Source: Schistosoma haematobium
Lineage: Eukaryota > Platyhelminthes > Trematoda > Strigeidida > Schistosomatidae
DNA: 64,000 nucleotides
Reading direction: 5' to 3'
Assembly (NCBI RefSeq): GCF_000699445.3
Contig: NC_067200.1
Coordinates: 12,857,256 to 12,921,255, forward strand
Every line of letters starts with the position of its first letter. The stretch's first letter is position 1. The notes beneath the pieces are model-generated. The model saw nothing but the letters and a program-made list of their open reading frames with translations, did no database searches and was not told where the DNA came from. Of the stretch, positions 33,601 through 48,600 are shown in pieces. Made by a program: the position numbers and the translations under genes.

Positions 33601-36600
33601 CAAATAACTGTTTGGAAAATGTAAAAATAATGTAAAATTTATATTGAGAATAAGTTTGTTTTTACGTTAATTAACTGATTGTATAACCACTATTAGTGAA
33701 CATCCTCTTTATGTTATTAGTGACGTTTAAGTATAAACTATAAAGAATATTGTACATACATCGCTGAATAATCTTGAACAGCTGAGTGACAATTTATTCA
33801 TTCAAAGTTACATTCTGCATCTTTGTCATAGCCACAAATAGTTTAATGGGGAAATTCATTTCTACCGACAAAATCTTGGGATTATCAAATTGGCTGAAGA
33901 GTTATGTAGATGAATTTACCAGAACTATTGTTTTCTCAATATATGATGAATTGATAAGTAAGTACCGTCGCATATTTTAACATTCCTGCTTCACTAGATC
34001 ACCTAGTTGACAAATCTTCTGGCTGAACGCTTAAATCAGTTTTCTAAGATCTAATAACCCAAAGCTAAATAAACACGACAACTTCGACGAGAGAGAAAAG
34101 GCACTAGATGTGGAAAGAACGCTTTAATCCAAGGTTCGTTTATGTACAGAAAATCAAGGGTATTTACGGCATTTCAGATAGCTTCGGGCTACTGGTAAGT
34201 TCTGGAACATAACTCAACATTCTAGCAAAATAGATAATCATCCAGTCAGAAATGTGGCACATGTTTCTGAGAAACTTTCATTCAATGCTAATTGGATCAA
34301 ATGTTTTACAGCGTTTTCAGGGCCCCTCTAGACCATTTTTGAGGGATACTCTGGATATCCTCAACGCTAGTACTTAGTAATCTTCACAAGTTTCTCTAAA
34401 ATACTAATCATGTGGTCACTAGTGATTAGGTTTCAGATGCATCTCATGGATTTCTAGTGAGATGTGATCAGTGGAGTTCAACTCTTTCGAGTCTGAGACA
34501 GTTATTCACCACAGGCAATAGATGATGGTTGCGCAATACTGCAAATTAATTAAAATTAGACATTATCGTCATTAAATCCCGACTCAGTGGTCTAGATGTT
34601 AACCGTTTTCATACATGATCAAAGGTCTTAGTTTCGACCGCCAGATACAGGGTCGTGTATAGGCAATGCAGAGAAGTACTAAAATGAGACGGTTTTTCAA
34701 TGCTTACAGAGTTTTCACAAAGGTTCAACTAAAACCAGTTAGTGATTTAAACAATCAAAATTCGACCATTTCCACGAATACCCCTTATACTCAAGTAAAC
34801 TGGAAAAAACTGACTGGTTTACATATTACACTAAATCTTTGGATGAAAACGAAGATAATCAATGCACCTGACAATACCATTTCTCTTAAAATCATGCCGA
34901 AAAGAATTTTCTTTCAAATTTTTAAACGTTCTCAGTACTATGCAAATATATATTTCCATAGTGGATTTCATCAGATGAATGATAAAATTCATTCATTACT
35001 TTTGAATTTTTACGCAAGACTGAAAATTCATTTACTTCATTCCAAATATTTCGTCCTAGTATTTCAAGATACTCAATATCCGTTAGCCGGATACCATCAA
35101 CAACAGCCTACTGTGAAAGAGAACAAACCAGCTCCCAGATGAAGAGGAAATTAGGAATAGACGATTGTGGTGGATAGGACATACATTGTGAAAATCAACC
35201 AATCGCATCACGAGGCAAGAGCAAACTTAGGATCTTAAAGTGAAGCGAAAAGGAAGAATATCAAGGAACACATTGCGTCGCAAACAGTAGGCAGACATCA
35301 AAAGGATGAATAACAATTGGAAAGGATTGCATAGGACAGAGTACAATGGAGAACGCTAGTGAGCGGCCTATGCACCTCTACGAAGGGCAACAGGCGTAAG
35401 TAAGTAAGCAAGTAAGTAAGTATTATACTTCTATCTAAATATTTACTATAAAGAATGGTTTTCGAGTACAAAGTACAACTTACCTATTTGTATTTAATAT
35501 ATAAAATGTAATTTTAAGGAACAAAATGTTTTTCCTTAGCCTTGAATAGTTTATTAACAACAATAATAAATAAATAAATAAGATAAACTTACTCGAATTG
35601 GTTGTCGTGGTTCACGCATAAATGCTAATTTACTAATAGCTTCTTGTTGAAGATCTTTTACACGTACTGGAAATGCAAGTCTATTCTCATGGAATGCATT
35701 GAAATGTAAACGTAATTGTTCACTTAATTTTGCTACAGGTAATAAATTACCAGCTGTTTCCAGCCAAACTGGTCGACTTTCAATTATTTCAACTTCTGGT
35801 GAAGCAGCACACAATTCAAAACCTTCTTGACATTCCAATGTCTTCATAGAAATAAGAAAACAAAATAGAAAAAAAATTTTAAACGACACTATTTCCCTAA
35901 CATCGAAATCCAAAACATAAAATCAACAATTTATTGACTATTGATATAATGATGATGATCGTCATAGAATATTGTGATTAGTCAATTAGTTATAAACAAC
36001 ACAGAATCCGGCAGTACATATTTGCATTGGTTTAAGTTCCTACATTGTATTAACACAGTAAGATGAAATTATCAAGATAAATCACACAGTATTAGAAGTT
36101 GTAACAATTTTAGTGATAGCATAGACGATAAGATTTTAAAAGAAACAGTAGATTCAAACCATAAAAGTACAATATAATTTTAGAATTCAAAACCTAAACG
36201 AAATTAAAAAGTGCTTTTACATGCACCCAATTTTGACTGATAAAAGTTTAAAAACTACTAAAAGTCATTTCAGTAGTCTAATGTGATTGATCTGTTTGTT
36301 CTGCGTTACCTGGATGTCACAGGCCCACTTTCTGTTAAAATTATAAATGATCACCCTTGAAGAGTAGTGAACTAGAACAAAATAATAGCGCATTACTCCT
36401 TGGATATTTAAAAGAGACTTTTTTCAGCCAATTTCAAACCATAATTCAAACTAAATTCATCATATTAGATGTTGCTTATTCAGGTTTTAAATTAATATTT
36501 AACATAAACGCAAGAGTAATAATAAAGTCCAATCAGTTATTAATGTTATCACTAAAACCTTCATGTTGTTCTAACTTATATTGTCATATTTATCCACTCT

Positions 36601-39600
36601 GATCACATTCTATAGATTCAGTTTCAATTTAGCTACTAATCTGAGTAACAGGACATCGAGTGCATTATGTTTCTTTGATGTTGAGTGGCTGGAGGCAAGA
36701 AACCCTTGACCTAGTTCCTTTGCTTGTTGTTACTTTTCGGCATAACTTACCAACAATTTTGAAGGAAATGATGTGCTCTGTGTTATTTGATAACAAATAT
36801 TCAGAATCTCACCTACTGCTGAGTGATCAGTTAGTTGTAAATATATTGCTTCTACAGAAGGTCAGTCGTGGCTCAAATATCCCAATAGTAACATTGCATC
36901 ATTTTAAACTGATTGAATTACACAGAAGACATCAGTCATCTAATGTTTGCAGTTACACTTTGCTGACAAGTACCAACTTGCATAAAACTTACATTCAAGG
37001 TTTATTGATGATTATCTCTTACCATACAACATTTAAGTATATCCATAACTATAAAATGACTGAAGTCTAAACTATACTTCATTCAGACGACTAACATTAA
37101 ATAATTCCAAAGATTATAAACTTTAATTTCATAAAGGTTTTTCCGTGTACACTGACGTGGACAGCATTCCAAATTGAAATAAAACAACTGTCCATTATCA
37201 TAGTCATCAATTCGACATTATCATGCAATGCAATATAAACAATTTTCTATAAATTCATCTTAAATAATTCATAGAATCAATTAACTGACAGATTACATAT
37301 ATAAACAATTTATAATATAATCCCTTACTATGTTTAACTCATTTCATATACTATATGAATCAAAATAATGGTAAGTTTACATTTGAATAAAGGTAACGTC
37401 ACCATTATTTCGTTTTTCAAGAATTACCGAGTTAACAAATATGTGTGTGAAATGTTGTGATTTTTAGGAAAAAATAAAAACTTAATAGTCGTACATAGTA
37501 GTAATAGTAGTAGTGTGATGTGTGTTACTGATGTCAACAGATATAAGTAGTATGTATCACTGATCGAAAGTAGGATGTCTGGCGACAGAAGGTTAAGAAA
37601 ATCGAAGAGAAGAGAACGAGAAAATAGAGTAATTGGTATGAAAATGAAGGAACAACAAAGTCTGAGACAACTGATGGACATTTTGCAAATCAACTGTTCA
37701 CTGTATGGTCCTCAAATTTTACCAAGACATTATGTAATATTGTGTTAGAAAGCATTTGGTTGTCTCTGCCTGTGTTCTCATTCACTACAGTAGTAGTTGT
37801 TATAATAGTGGGTCAATGTATAAAATCTTATTAGGTATGAATTATACACTTGTTTGCGTGAGATTTCACACTACTACTTATCGACTAGGTGCAAGTCAAG
37901 GTATGGGAGGATAGTTGAATGGTTTGACGACTAAATAATAAGTTCAATAATTAATCTTAAAATATATAAATGATTAAATTTACGAATGTTTATACTGTTT
38001 GAATAATGCTTATATGATCAATCTTCAATGGTTTGGATTGTTAGAAAAATCAGTGACAATAATATAAACAAATATCACATCAGACAAAACAATGTGACAT
38101 TATTTTTATTACTCTCATGATTAACGAATACTAACTATCAAAAGGTACCAGTTCGAATAAACTCCCTAACTGCCATCCTTATCCCCTAAAAAGAATTTTA
38201 AAATATCATTAGACTATTGCTTATAAGATCGATAGATTCCTCAAGAACAAATATTAGTCTACTAGTAATGTTGGACAGTTCCTAGCATTGGAATCCAGGA
38301 TCCATGCTGTATCCTGTTTCTGGACTCGTCAGCTGTCTGTACCTACATCTAAATAGAACAAAATGCTCTTGTAGATTCTACCGATAGCCATCAAAAGAAC
38401 TTGAGTAAAAACCTGTAATTAAAACACAATATTGAGTAGATTAGCTCAGAAAGCATATATACTGATCAATGGCTGGTCAATTGCAGTCTTTCGTTACTGT
38501 TTACATGTTATGTGATTGGTAGAGGAATCTAGAAACAAAAACAGTGAGACATGAGTAATCTCTATCCAACAAGTCTTAAATAGGATGAAATTTGAGTCAT
38601 GGAAGTTACTATTAGTTCCACATCAGATAAGTTTATAACTCCAGAACGAAAATAATTTTGTATTGTAAAAAGGCGATCAAATAAGTCTTTTAAACAAAAT
38701 TGTAAAAGTTTGTTTTATTAAATGTGGAAGATTGTGGAGACTGTTTGATTAGTGTGTGTGACAGTGTGCATCCACGACATAAGTTAGTGAATCAACTACG
38801 GACTTTCGGGTCTTAAGGGAAACACTTAACCATTAGACCGCTGATTTGGGACTTACCGGTTTATATTTTAGACTTCAGTCTATTAGCGATTTATATTACC
38901 ATTTAAAAATGTATAGTTTACTAACCTTGTCTACTTTATCATCTGTGACACAGAAACATCGAACTAATGCTTCATCCATATCCAAACGTTTGGTAAATAC
39001 AACAAATTTACCCATATATGGAACTAATGTGGCTTCGGCATACAGCATACTTGCAAATTCTGCAGCTTCATGTACAGCTGAACAATCCATTAGCCAAAAT
39101 CTGAAATCAAGACAACGAAATCATTTAAGTCAGTCATTCGTTGAGTCGGTCACAACGTTGAGCCTGTATGTAGGTATATCGGTTCAAGTTGCAATACCAC
39201 ATTAGCACACTGAGATGAGATTATCGCGTCAAATTCCAGAATAGTACAGGTAGTAACAGTATCAGTGGTAATAAGAAAGATTAAGAATTGAAGACACGTA
39301 TCGAAAACAAATGTAAATTGGTGAAATAAAAACAAGAAAATTTATGGGGATCTTAGAATCTCATGATTTACGAGAAAACAAAGAATGGACGCACATGCGC
39401 CATCGCAAACAATGTTGAATCATGTCATTCTAAGTCTCTAACGACTGATTACGATAATCACGAGAAATCCAACAAGGTAACCTGTACCTACTAAGATGGC
39501 TAAGTCCGTTTATATGATTACCCATTTGTTCATCAATAAACAATATTATTACCTGTCAGAATGGGGTTGTGCGAACTTCTGAATTCCATGAACCGATCAA

Positions 39601-42600
39601 CATTAGATCACCGTTGAGAACTTGGAAGCACTGGACGACCACTTGTCCTAATGCAGAACTCCTCAACGCACAACCCCATTCCGACAACTACAATATGTTC
39701 TACAGTGATTACCTTCGAGAGCAAATTTCCGGATTTATAGATGGAAATCGTGACTTGTAGAGTTCAACCGTGTCGTGTGTAAGGTAGATACTGAGTGAAG
39801 ACAATGGAAAATAGTAGCACAATATCGTGGGTCGATTGAAACTGGAAAATAATATCATTAAATTATGACTAAGTGGTCTAGACGGAGGTCCCTGGGTTCG
39901 ATTCTCGCGTGCAGGATTGTAGATGCGCACTGCTGGCGAGTCCCATGATAGGACGAAACGGCCGTCCAGTACTTTTAGGTTCTCAATGGTGGTATAGCTT
40001 AGATCGACTAGTGAATTCTCAACTGCTTGATTTAGTTAATCTCAGCGAATCGGGGTCACATTTTTAGTTTTAATGTAAAAGTTGGATTTCATTTTAAATC
40101 AAGATCAGTTGAATAACCATCTAGTTCTTTCTGAATAGTATAGAAAATACACGAATATAAAGATTTGAGTAACAGTGTAAATATCTTAACTGTGATTAGC
40201 GTAAATCATGCTGAATACTTAGAAACCGAAGGAAAAGTAGCTCCTGTATTTCAATGTATAACACTATCAAAAGTATAGTGAAAAGTTTGACTTTTTTTTA
40301 CATAGAACATAGGAATTTAATGCAGCATGATTATTATCATACGGCCTCCGAAATTTGATAGATCTGGGATTCTAATCATTTCATATTTTTAACAATTATT
40401 TTAGAGCTAAAAACAATACAATGTAATATCAAACTTTCACTGAATATCTTTTTCCAGTACAATGAGAAATATTTTTTTCAAAAGTCAATGAGAACCACGT
40501 CAATGACTATCTGTTAATAATTTAAATAAGTATACAAATAAAAATTAAAAACTAACCACTATTTATCCTACCTCGCTGAAACTGTTGTAGTGAAGGAGAT
40601 ACAATCTTTCACTTTAGACAATGGTGTAGATCCAGTAATATCTTCCCATTGTGCTGGCGCTGTACCGCCGGTAATACTGCACAACAATCGTAAACTCGGT
40701 ACATTTTGTGATTTTAAATCATTCACCGATGGATTCAGCATACCACGAACAACAGCTTTCGGTAATGGTATAGTTAAGGTGATTGGTTTATGAAATTTAC
40801 GACGACGTGGTTCTAATGTGACAATTGGCGAGACTGTAACACGATTACCAAATAATCGTGTAACTAACTCTGGAGCGATTGGCTGAGCCTAAAATTTAAA
40901 AAATATTCAACACAAAAAAATGATTAATTGTAGTTAGATGTTTTCACACAGACTTCTTTATAGTATAGGCGATAATTAATAAGGGCCTATCAATCAAGTC
41001 ACTTCCACTTATGGAATAGTTACGCTCATATTATAATTCTTTAATTGCGTTGATGTATAGTCAGGATTGTACCCATTATAACTGTATGGGTGATTCATAA
41101 ATTTGAACTGCTTAATAAGAAGTTATTTGCTAAATGTGATCTGTTCTATTCTGGTTACTGGGCGAGCGAACTTGGGAAGCCGCATTCTGAACCAGTAGTT
41201 ATCAACTGTTATTTTCGGCTTTCTCAGTATTATCGTAGTAATGATTAGTCGAAGGTCATTGATACTAGATAGATAGTTTACGGAGACTAATCAATACTCA
41301 GACTAGATCAATACAAATTCGCTACTGTCTTACAGTTCCATCACATGGGCCTCAAATAAACTACACAAAACAACTATTTATGTATACCGTTACGTTAATA
41401 ATTATCCCAGAATTTGTTAGAAAGTAATATAATAATGCCACTTCCTAAGGATTAATTTACTATTTTGATGTGTTCTCTTAACGCATGTAAGCACTCTAAC
41501 CTCTAAGATAAAACTATTTGACTAGTTTGATGAAACACTAAAATCGAATAACCCGTTGAGAGAGATGGTAGAATATATATAATTTACTTACAGAACTGTA
41601 TCTGGATTTCAAACAAACTGTTATTTAAAGAAAAAGCCAACCAACTATCTGGTTAATTGATAAGGAAATAAAACTCATTTATATTACAAAGCTAGAAAAT
41701 CGTTGAAAACAAGAGGAACTGAACAAATATTCCATCTTAGAGAATACATCATACATGTCTCGAAGACAGAAAATGTACTTTCATCAACAAAAAGCATAAA
41801 CCAATGTATTGTAAAACTGACTGCGTGATGATCATACTACCTACTCTACGCTACGCTAGAAAATGATCTTCATTATAATATGATGACAGTCCATGTTATA
41901 TAATATGATTTCAAAAGCTCAAAGCAGATGTTTAAAAACCTCAAAAAATGCTTAGAAATGATAATCCCTTGGATCAATAGGCGTCGAATACTCACTGTTT
42001 GGATTGACATCTTTAAGATTTAGTATACACTTCAATAAAAAGTAGCGTGATACCCAGAATCCTCAGTTGATTATGTCTGCAAATCAAACACTCCATATAA
42101 TAGCAATTTTCTTAAAAACCAACAGGGTAGTCTAAAAAATAGACGTACTTGTAAACCGACACGGATTCTTTTCTGTAGTGCACCTTCTGGGAATACAGCT
42201 TGAACTTGTGGAACAACTGTTGAACTAAGAACACCACCATCTGAACCAACTAAAGATGATTCTTGGCGTATTCTACTAACAACTGCCATATATTGTGGAA
42301 AATCATTAGTCAATATACGAATAATACGTTTCGCACGAAGTTCTTCCAGCGTCTCTAACGTATCTGTTTAAATCAAATTCATAACCAAAATGATGCGGAT
42401 ACGAAAACATTATGTCATGATAGATATTATTATAACAAAACAGTAAAACAAAAGAATAGGTTCCAGTAAACTAAGACATAATTTTGTGATAATACTGCTG
42501 AATTAGATGATTTCAACTAATCATTCATCCAGTTCCCTTCAACTACTAGACACCAAAAATTCGTCACGCTTACGTGAAATCACTGTGCCCAGAAGCTGCG

Positions 42601-45600
42601 TCGCGAACTGATCTGCAGAACTTGATTAACACAAAATGCGAAACAAATTAAGCAGTTGATGCTGACCAGTAACCAATCAATGTGAATATTTAAGTCATAC
42701 AGGTTAATTCAAAATCGTAACTGGTATCTTGACATTGTGATCAGGCTTCCATATACTGGTGACTCAGTCATGCCGTCAAGACCATTCCTAATCTAGTCTC
42801 TTTTCCAGGGACGCCACAAAGAGGCATCGTTCTATAGTCTAATCAAGTGGGAAGTGAAATTCCCCTTCCAAACAATAAAGGCTTACGAGATCACTACATT
42901 CACAATCAAATCACATAATCGTTTATTATGACATACAGATTAGCTGCAACCCAAGTAGCACCGACTGTAACACTGAATGGCAGAAAAGTTCGAATCACAC
43001 AGAGAGCACTAGTTTTCTCAATACTACAGATACACCTTGTTAATTAGAAAAAACTAATAAGAGACTAATTCTCAATAATACGTAATCTTGAACAGCAACT
43101 TAGAAAAATAAATCAGCTACTCTTTAAAATTTATATTATAGCCAAGTATTTAGCACTAAATACAAGGTATACTGAAAGAAATTACTCTTTGCTGGTGTAC
43201 TTTTATGGAATGAAGTTGAGCCAATTTAAGTCCTGCTCTTTTCTATTGACATGTCTGTTCATGTGTGATATTAATCCACAACTTGAAAGATATGTTGCCA
43301 TTTTGACTTATGGGTTATGATCCGAAATAAGAAAATAAAAACTGACTTTACTAATTATCATTAGTTTTGTTTATTAGAAAGTACTATCTATCTATCTAGT
43401 AAAACGTACACCTTCATATTCTGAATACTTACCGAAACTTTGACCTACAGCTGACTGAACTGCTTGATCTGTAGCTTCTAGTGAATGTTCACGCCATATT
43501 TCAGCATTATCACTACGTAATACAACGAGTTCACGTTGACGACCACGTAATGAAGCAAAATGTGGAATTTCTAACACAACTGGTGAATTGAAACGACATG
43601 GATGCGGTCCTAACTCAATGATACTATATGGGATATACAAAAATTAAGGAAATATAGGTTAAACCAATTTAAGAAAAAAAAGACAGATTTCCTCAATAGT
43701 AAACTTTCAAAAGAAATAATTAAGCTGAATTATTTGTTGAGATCAATTATCTAAGTTAGACAATCATTGAAAACCTGGAAGCACTAGACTGTCATTTCTT
43801 GACAGTGTGAAACTATTCAGCAGTGCGCTGCAGCAACCATGAAACCGGGAATCAAACCTATGACCTGCGGCCTTGAGCGTGAACGCTTGATCTTCAGACC
43901 ACTGAGCCGACATCCAGTGGTGCACAAGTCAACCTGCGATTTACCGCGAGCATCTTCCATTGTCTTCAATGGGTAGCTTCTACAAAGCCGACGAGGTCTA
44001 GATCCACCGTTCACGGCGATGGAAGATGTTCACGCAATATCGTGAATTGTTTGACCTTAAACTTATGTACCATTAAATCCTAGCTCAGTGTTCCAAAGGT
44101 TAAGTTTTCGCTTATGAATCCGAAAAAAGTCATGGGTTTGATTCACGGATTACGGGGTCGAGGATACTGAGAAACCCGTACCAGAATTGAATAGTTCTGC
44201 TCTTCTTGACGTTTAGTGGTAATCTGAGGGTCAGTTCGTGATATAAACTACCAACGTTTGACACTGACTAAAACAAAACTACTCGAGTGGTACTATAAAG
44301 CTTAACAAATTAAATTTGCTGATTATTTAAATGTTCATATCTGTCATTAGAATAAACAGTCTATAGAAATAGTAAAACTTTTAAAATTAAAATTTACCGA
44401 CAAGCTAATCCTTCACAATCATTCAATTGAGGTGGTCGAGCTGTACGTTCAGGTCGTAACATACGGCAGGTAATACGTGTTGGTGCACTTGCTGCACTTG
44501 GTGGGACTAAAATTCGTAGACCTGGATGACGACTACCACGCATCGATCCACCACGTGCATCCACCAAAAATGATACAAGAAAGCTACATGAGGAAATGAA
44601 AAGAAATTTGAATACTAAAAACTATATAATGACGATATGTATATTAGTTTATTATAAATCAAACAAAGTTAAATCATTATTCGTTAACCGTTGAATTATT
44701 CTGTTGTTAATATTAAGGACTGAATTTTGTTTGTTTTTTTGTTAGTATTTGTATGTTCTGAGTATATTGTCTAGATTTAGCAATTTTGTTATATTTTTTT
44801 CTTAATTAGATGGAATGTAGCTAGCAGTGGGACGCTGGACGGGAGTTTTACATTATTTTGAACTCATCAGACAGATATAAATGCATCCCAGTACTGATGT
44901 TATTCAGACATTTATTTTGTGGTTCGGATATACTACATATTGAAGGTTTAGATTGTGTATAATGCATGAGATTGATTTCGAATTAAAGGATATAATAAAA
45001 GGAATGTATTCAACTGTCAATCTGATATCTCTGTAATAAAAGAACTGATCATTTAGACAGTCATATGTTTAAAAATTCCCACCGTATGTTATCTCGAATC
45101 GTTTGTACCAGTTTACATGTACGTGCTAACGCACACATATTGAAAGAACAGAAAGGAAAGTTAGTGTCTTCATTACTGAACAAACGTCACAGAAGCCTAG
45201 ATTAAAAGGATAACACGTTTCCACGAGATCAACTGTACACTATTCGCTTGACAGTAGTTATAGTTTTTTACATCTTAAATTCTTTCAAGACAATTAATAT
45301 ACAAAGAGCGTCTAATTTACTGTGTTTCTCTAAAATGATTTCCATAAAAAGACTTAAACCAAATTTATTTATTCAAAAAGAGTCAGTTATCAATCCTGCC
45401 ATGGTAACCTCATTCATAAATGGTTACTACATAATTTTTTTTTATTCTATGATACTAATTATTAATTCTTACTTATCATTAGATGTGTACTGTTATTCAA
45501 TTTTATTTTAACAACTACATACCTACAATATTAATATTTCATCTCTAATTGATTCTATTCCTATGCTCTTAGTTTTTATCCTAAAATATTCATATAATCA

Positions 45601-48600
45601 ACCTATAATAGTTACACTATAATTAACATATGAACATCTCTTTTACTTCTTCCATACTTATTACTCTTTTCATGAATCTGTATTGATGGAAACTTTTCCA
45701 TTATAATGAAACTATGATATAAGTTATGTACAGTGATTTTTGATGATTAATGTTATTATGTTTAGACTGTATGAAACAGATGAGAAACTCTGAAACAAAA
45801 TATTGAATTCAGGTTATTCTACTAGGTTTGGTGTTTATATGCTTTAGTTAAATAAAAACAAATCTGTTTGCTCAAAACGATTGTTTGATGATAAAAGTTT
45901 TCTATTGCAGATCCATTAACGTTCAATTGATTAAAGAATGAAATAAGAGCTGAATGCACAACATTACAATGTATTGATCATATTTTCAAAGTATACAATA
46001 CAAAATCATCGGGTGTATATGTTGATGAACAATGCTGGTGGGCTGCCTATGCTTCTTCACGAGGAGTATCACGCGTACGTAAGCAAATAAACGTCACCTT
46101 TTCTGGTTATACGTAAACAACAGTTAAAGTCAACAGTATTAGAAAAACAGTTGGTCACGTACGCATAATGTTAACCACTTTTCATTTCCTTCATATTTAA
46201 CTTATCACTTCGGAATCATCTCTGCAAATAGTACACATAAAATAAATAACAAACCAGTTCTTTCTCTCTTTTCTATATTGGTCTTTCTAGGCCTCATTGA
46301 TACCAAAGAAAAGTTTCCCATCTATCTTATTAAATGAGGAGTCTACACGCTTTTGGTATTATTCGATATTTACTTCAACGATTCGTGAATTCTTGTATAT
46401 TACTTATTATCTTCAAAGTTTACTCATCATTCTTTGGTGAGATTTTGAGAAAAGACTTTACTTTGTTACACAGAGTGAAGAGAGAAGTTAGTAACGTATG
46501 TGATAAGTTTTTTTATACTAATATGAATATGGTTATGGATAGACATTCTAAATCTAGCAAAAACCTGCCAAGTATGATTTGATCAGATACTAGCCATTCA
46601 TTCCACTAACATCTTTCTCTTTGTAAATCTTCTGGTAGAACAAGACGCAGATACATTAGAATCCATGTATACGAGCAGAAGTACAGATGCTCTACAACAC
46701 CGCTCTTATCTAGCAAATATATTATATGACGAAAAGGTTATAAGAGCTGACCTAATCAAAAACGTATACTCATGAAAATATTAGGAATTTATGGTTGTAT
46801 GGGTCCTCAATACTTATCTATTAGTTTTTTTCTTTTGTGTAATAAAAGAGTACGAAAACTTTGTGGAAATACTGCATGCTGGGCATTTTAAATTGTATTA
46901 TACATGTAATTCTGAATAAAACTATTACAATTATTATCAGTATTATTAGTATTATTACTCTCTTTCTGCTCCCTGTCTGTCTTTCTCTTCGAGATAACCA
47001 AATTTAATTTATTAGTCCTGAATGAATTTAACCAACTTAAAGAAGTATTCTCACAGTTATAGTACAAAACCATAAACTATGGAACCAACCAAAGTTGTAG
47101 TGATGAGGGCACGCATACACATAATGACAACATACGAATCCCGTTGTATTACACAACACAAAATCATTTGAGTTTGTTTTTTTTCACAAAAAAAACACAC
47201 GATCATATTAACTAGTCATTGTGTACGTGATGAAAATGACCTTCATCACAAACTTCCATCCATATATAATTGAACAAAAATAAAGTACACCTAAAATAAT
47301 CAAAATTCATTTCATAAATTACGAAACAACAATGTACTTTATGTAATTTTCCATTTCATATTTAGAAATCAGTCAATAAATTATATTTTTAAGAAAATTA
47401 AATTGAGAAAGTTTATCATGATTATGATTAGTTTCAATAGTTGAGATCATAAGTTAATTAAAGCTAGACCACCATGGAAAACCTGGAAGCACTGAACGGC
47501 CGTTTCATCCTATTATGGGATCCTCAGCAGTGCACAGCCACATCCACTCACTGATGACAATGGTGCATGTGTCGCTCAATTTCGTGGATTAGTTGAAGTT
47601 AGACATTAACACCTCTGGATTCCGGCTCACTGGTCTAGTGGTTAAGCGATCGCGCGCGAGACCAATAGGTCCTGAGCTCGAATCCCGTGAGGCGGGGTCG
47701 TGGATGCGCACTGCTGAGGAATCTCACAATGGGTTGAAACGGCCGTCCAGTGCTTCCAGGTTTTCCATAGTGGTCTAGCTTCAATTGACTTATGATCTCA
47801 ACTATTGAAACTACTACAATCTCCACAAAACCCCTTCGGATTATCGTTAGACTAGTAATTGTCTGTTAAATAAAATTAGTTTCTACATTGATTTCTTAAA
47901 TAAATTCTATTAAAAAAGAAAAAAATTATTGTTATTATGAAAAGCAAAGATTCAAGTAATAAGAATTACTAAGAACGAATTACTCGAATTCAATATAGAA
48001 TATCAACAACATAATTCATACTCTTAATATCATGAATAATAATATAAGCACCAGACTCGTTCAACAAGTTAGGGACTATATGAAATTCAGTAGCTTGGTG
48101 AATAATGCGTTAGACGTTTAAAGTTAAAGGTACTGGTTTATATTTTCAGAATAAATTGTGATACAGATGTGTGCTTAGCTGACAAATCACAAATTGAGTG
48201 AAATACACTAGATTCTATTGTTAATTATAATCCATCAATTCTGAAATACTATGTTACAGGCAATTAAGCAAATGTCTATTATTTGGCTGCTGACCCACAG
48301 TATATCTAGGCGTATTCATATACAATGATGAAGGAATTTACTTAAACACATACCTGACAGTAAAACAACGCAAATTATTTAGTGTTGGAGTTAGACACGT
48401 TTCATTTGAGAAAAAAATGAGTACTACACCGAATCCATCTAACAGAACCAATGTAGTCATAATTGTATGTATGTGGAGATCATTTAAATTGAAGATGTTT
48501 TTAGATTACAGACTAGTTCTAACCAGACAATCCCTAAAAACCAAGAAGTTCTGAAAAACTATTTCATTTTAGTATGATACTCATCAGCAAAGCATAAGCA

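Larger units (their letters stand above)
35842..38925. other. ankyrin intron
   Basis: AT-rich. It holds a decayed R3 piece near 36.95-37.04 kb, R1 fragments near 38.3-38.65 kb and an R2 piece at 38.75 kb, each listed separately. The rest shows nothing recognised. The 136-codon frame at 36660-37070 runs into the R3 piece and is not considered a gene. Confidence 0.6.
47455..47840. repeat. R2 inverted pair with two hammerheads
   Basis: A minus-strand R2 3' part (47455-47550) is followed by a plus-strand R2 (47550-47840) with GATTAGTTGAAGTTAGACAT, A-box TGGTCTAGTGG, a B-box-like GAGCTCGAATCCCG, hammerhead and tail TCTAGCTTCAATTGACTTAT. Both ribozyme cores are well preserved. Confidence 0.82.

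Noticed and set aside
34666..35142. 158-codon open frame on the + strand
   Set aside because: It begins inside an R2 SINE and ends inside an SR2 LINE fragment. The apparent protein is a chimera of repeats with no domain.
36660..37070. 136-codon open frame on the + strand
   Set aside because: It runs into a decayed R3 SINE (hammerhead and tail), and the upstream part shows no recognisable domain or splice context.
40590..40793. 67-codon + strand frame
   Set aside because: It is the shadow of ankyrin exon 8, which is strongly supported on the opposite strand.
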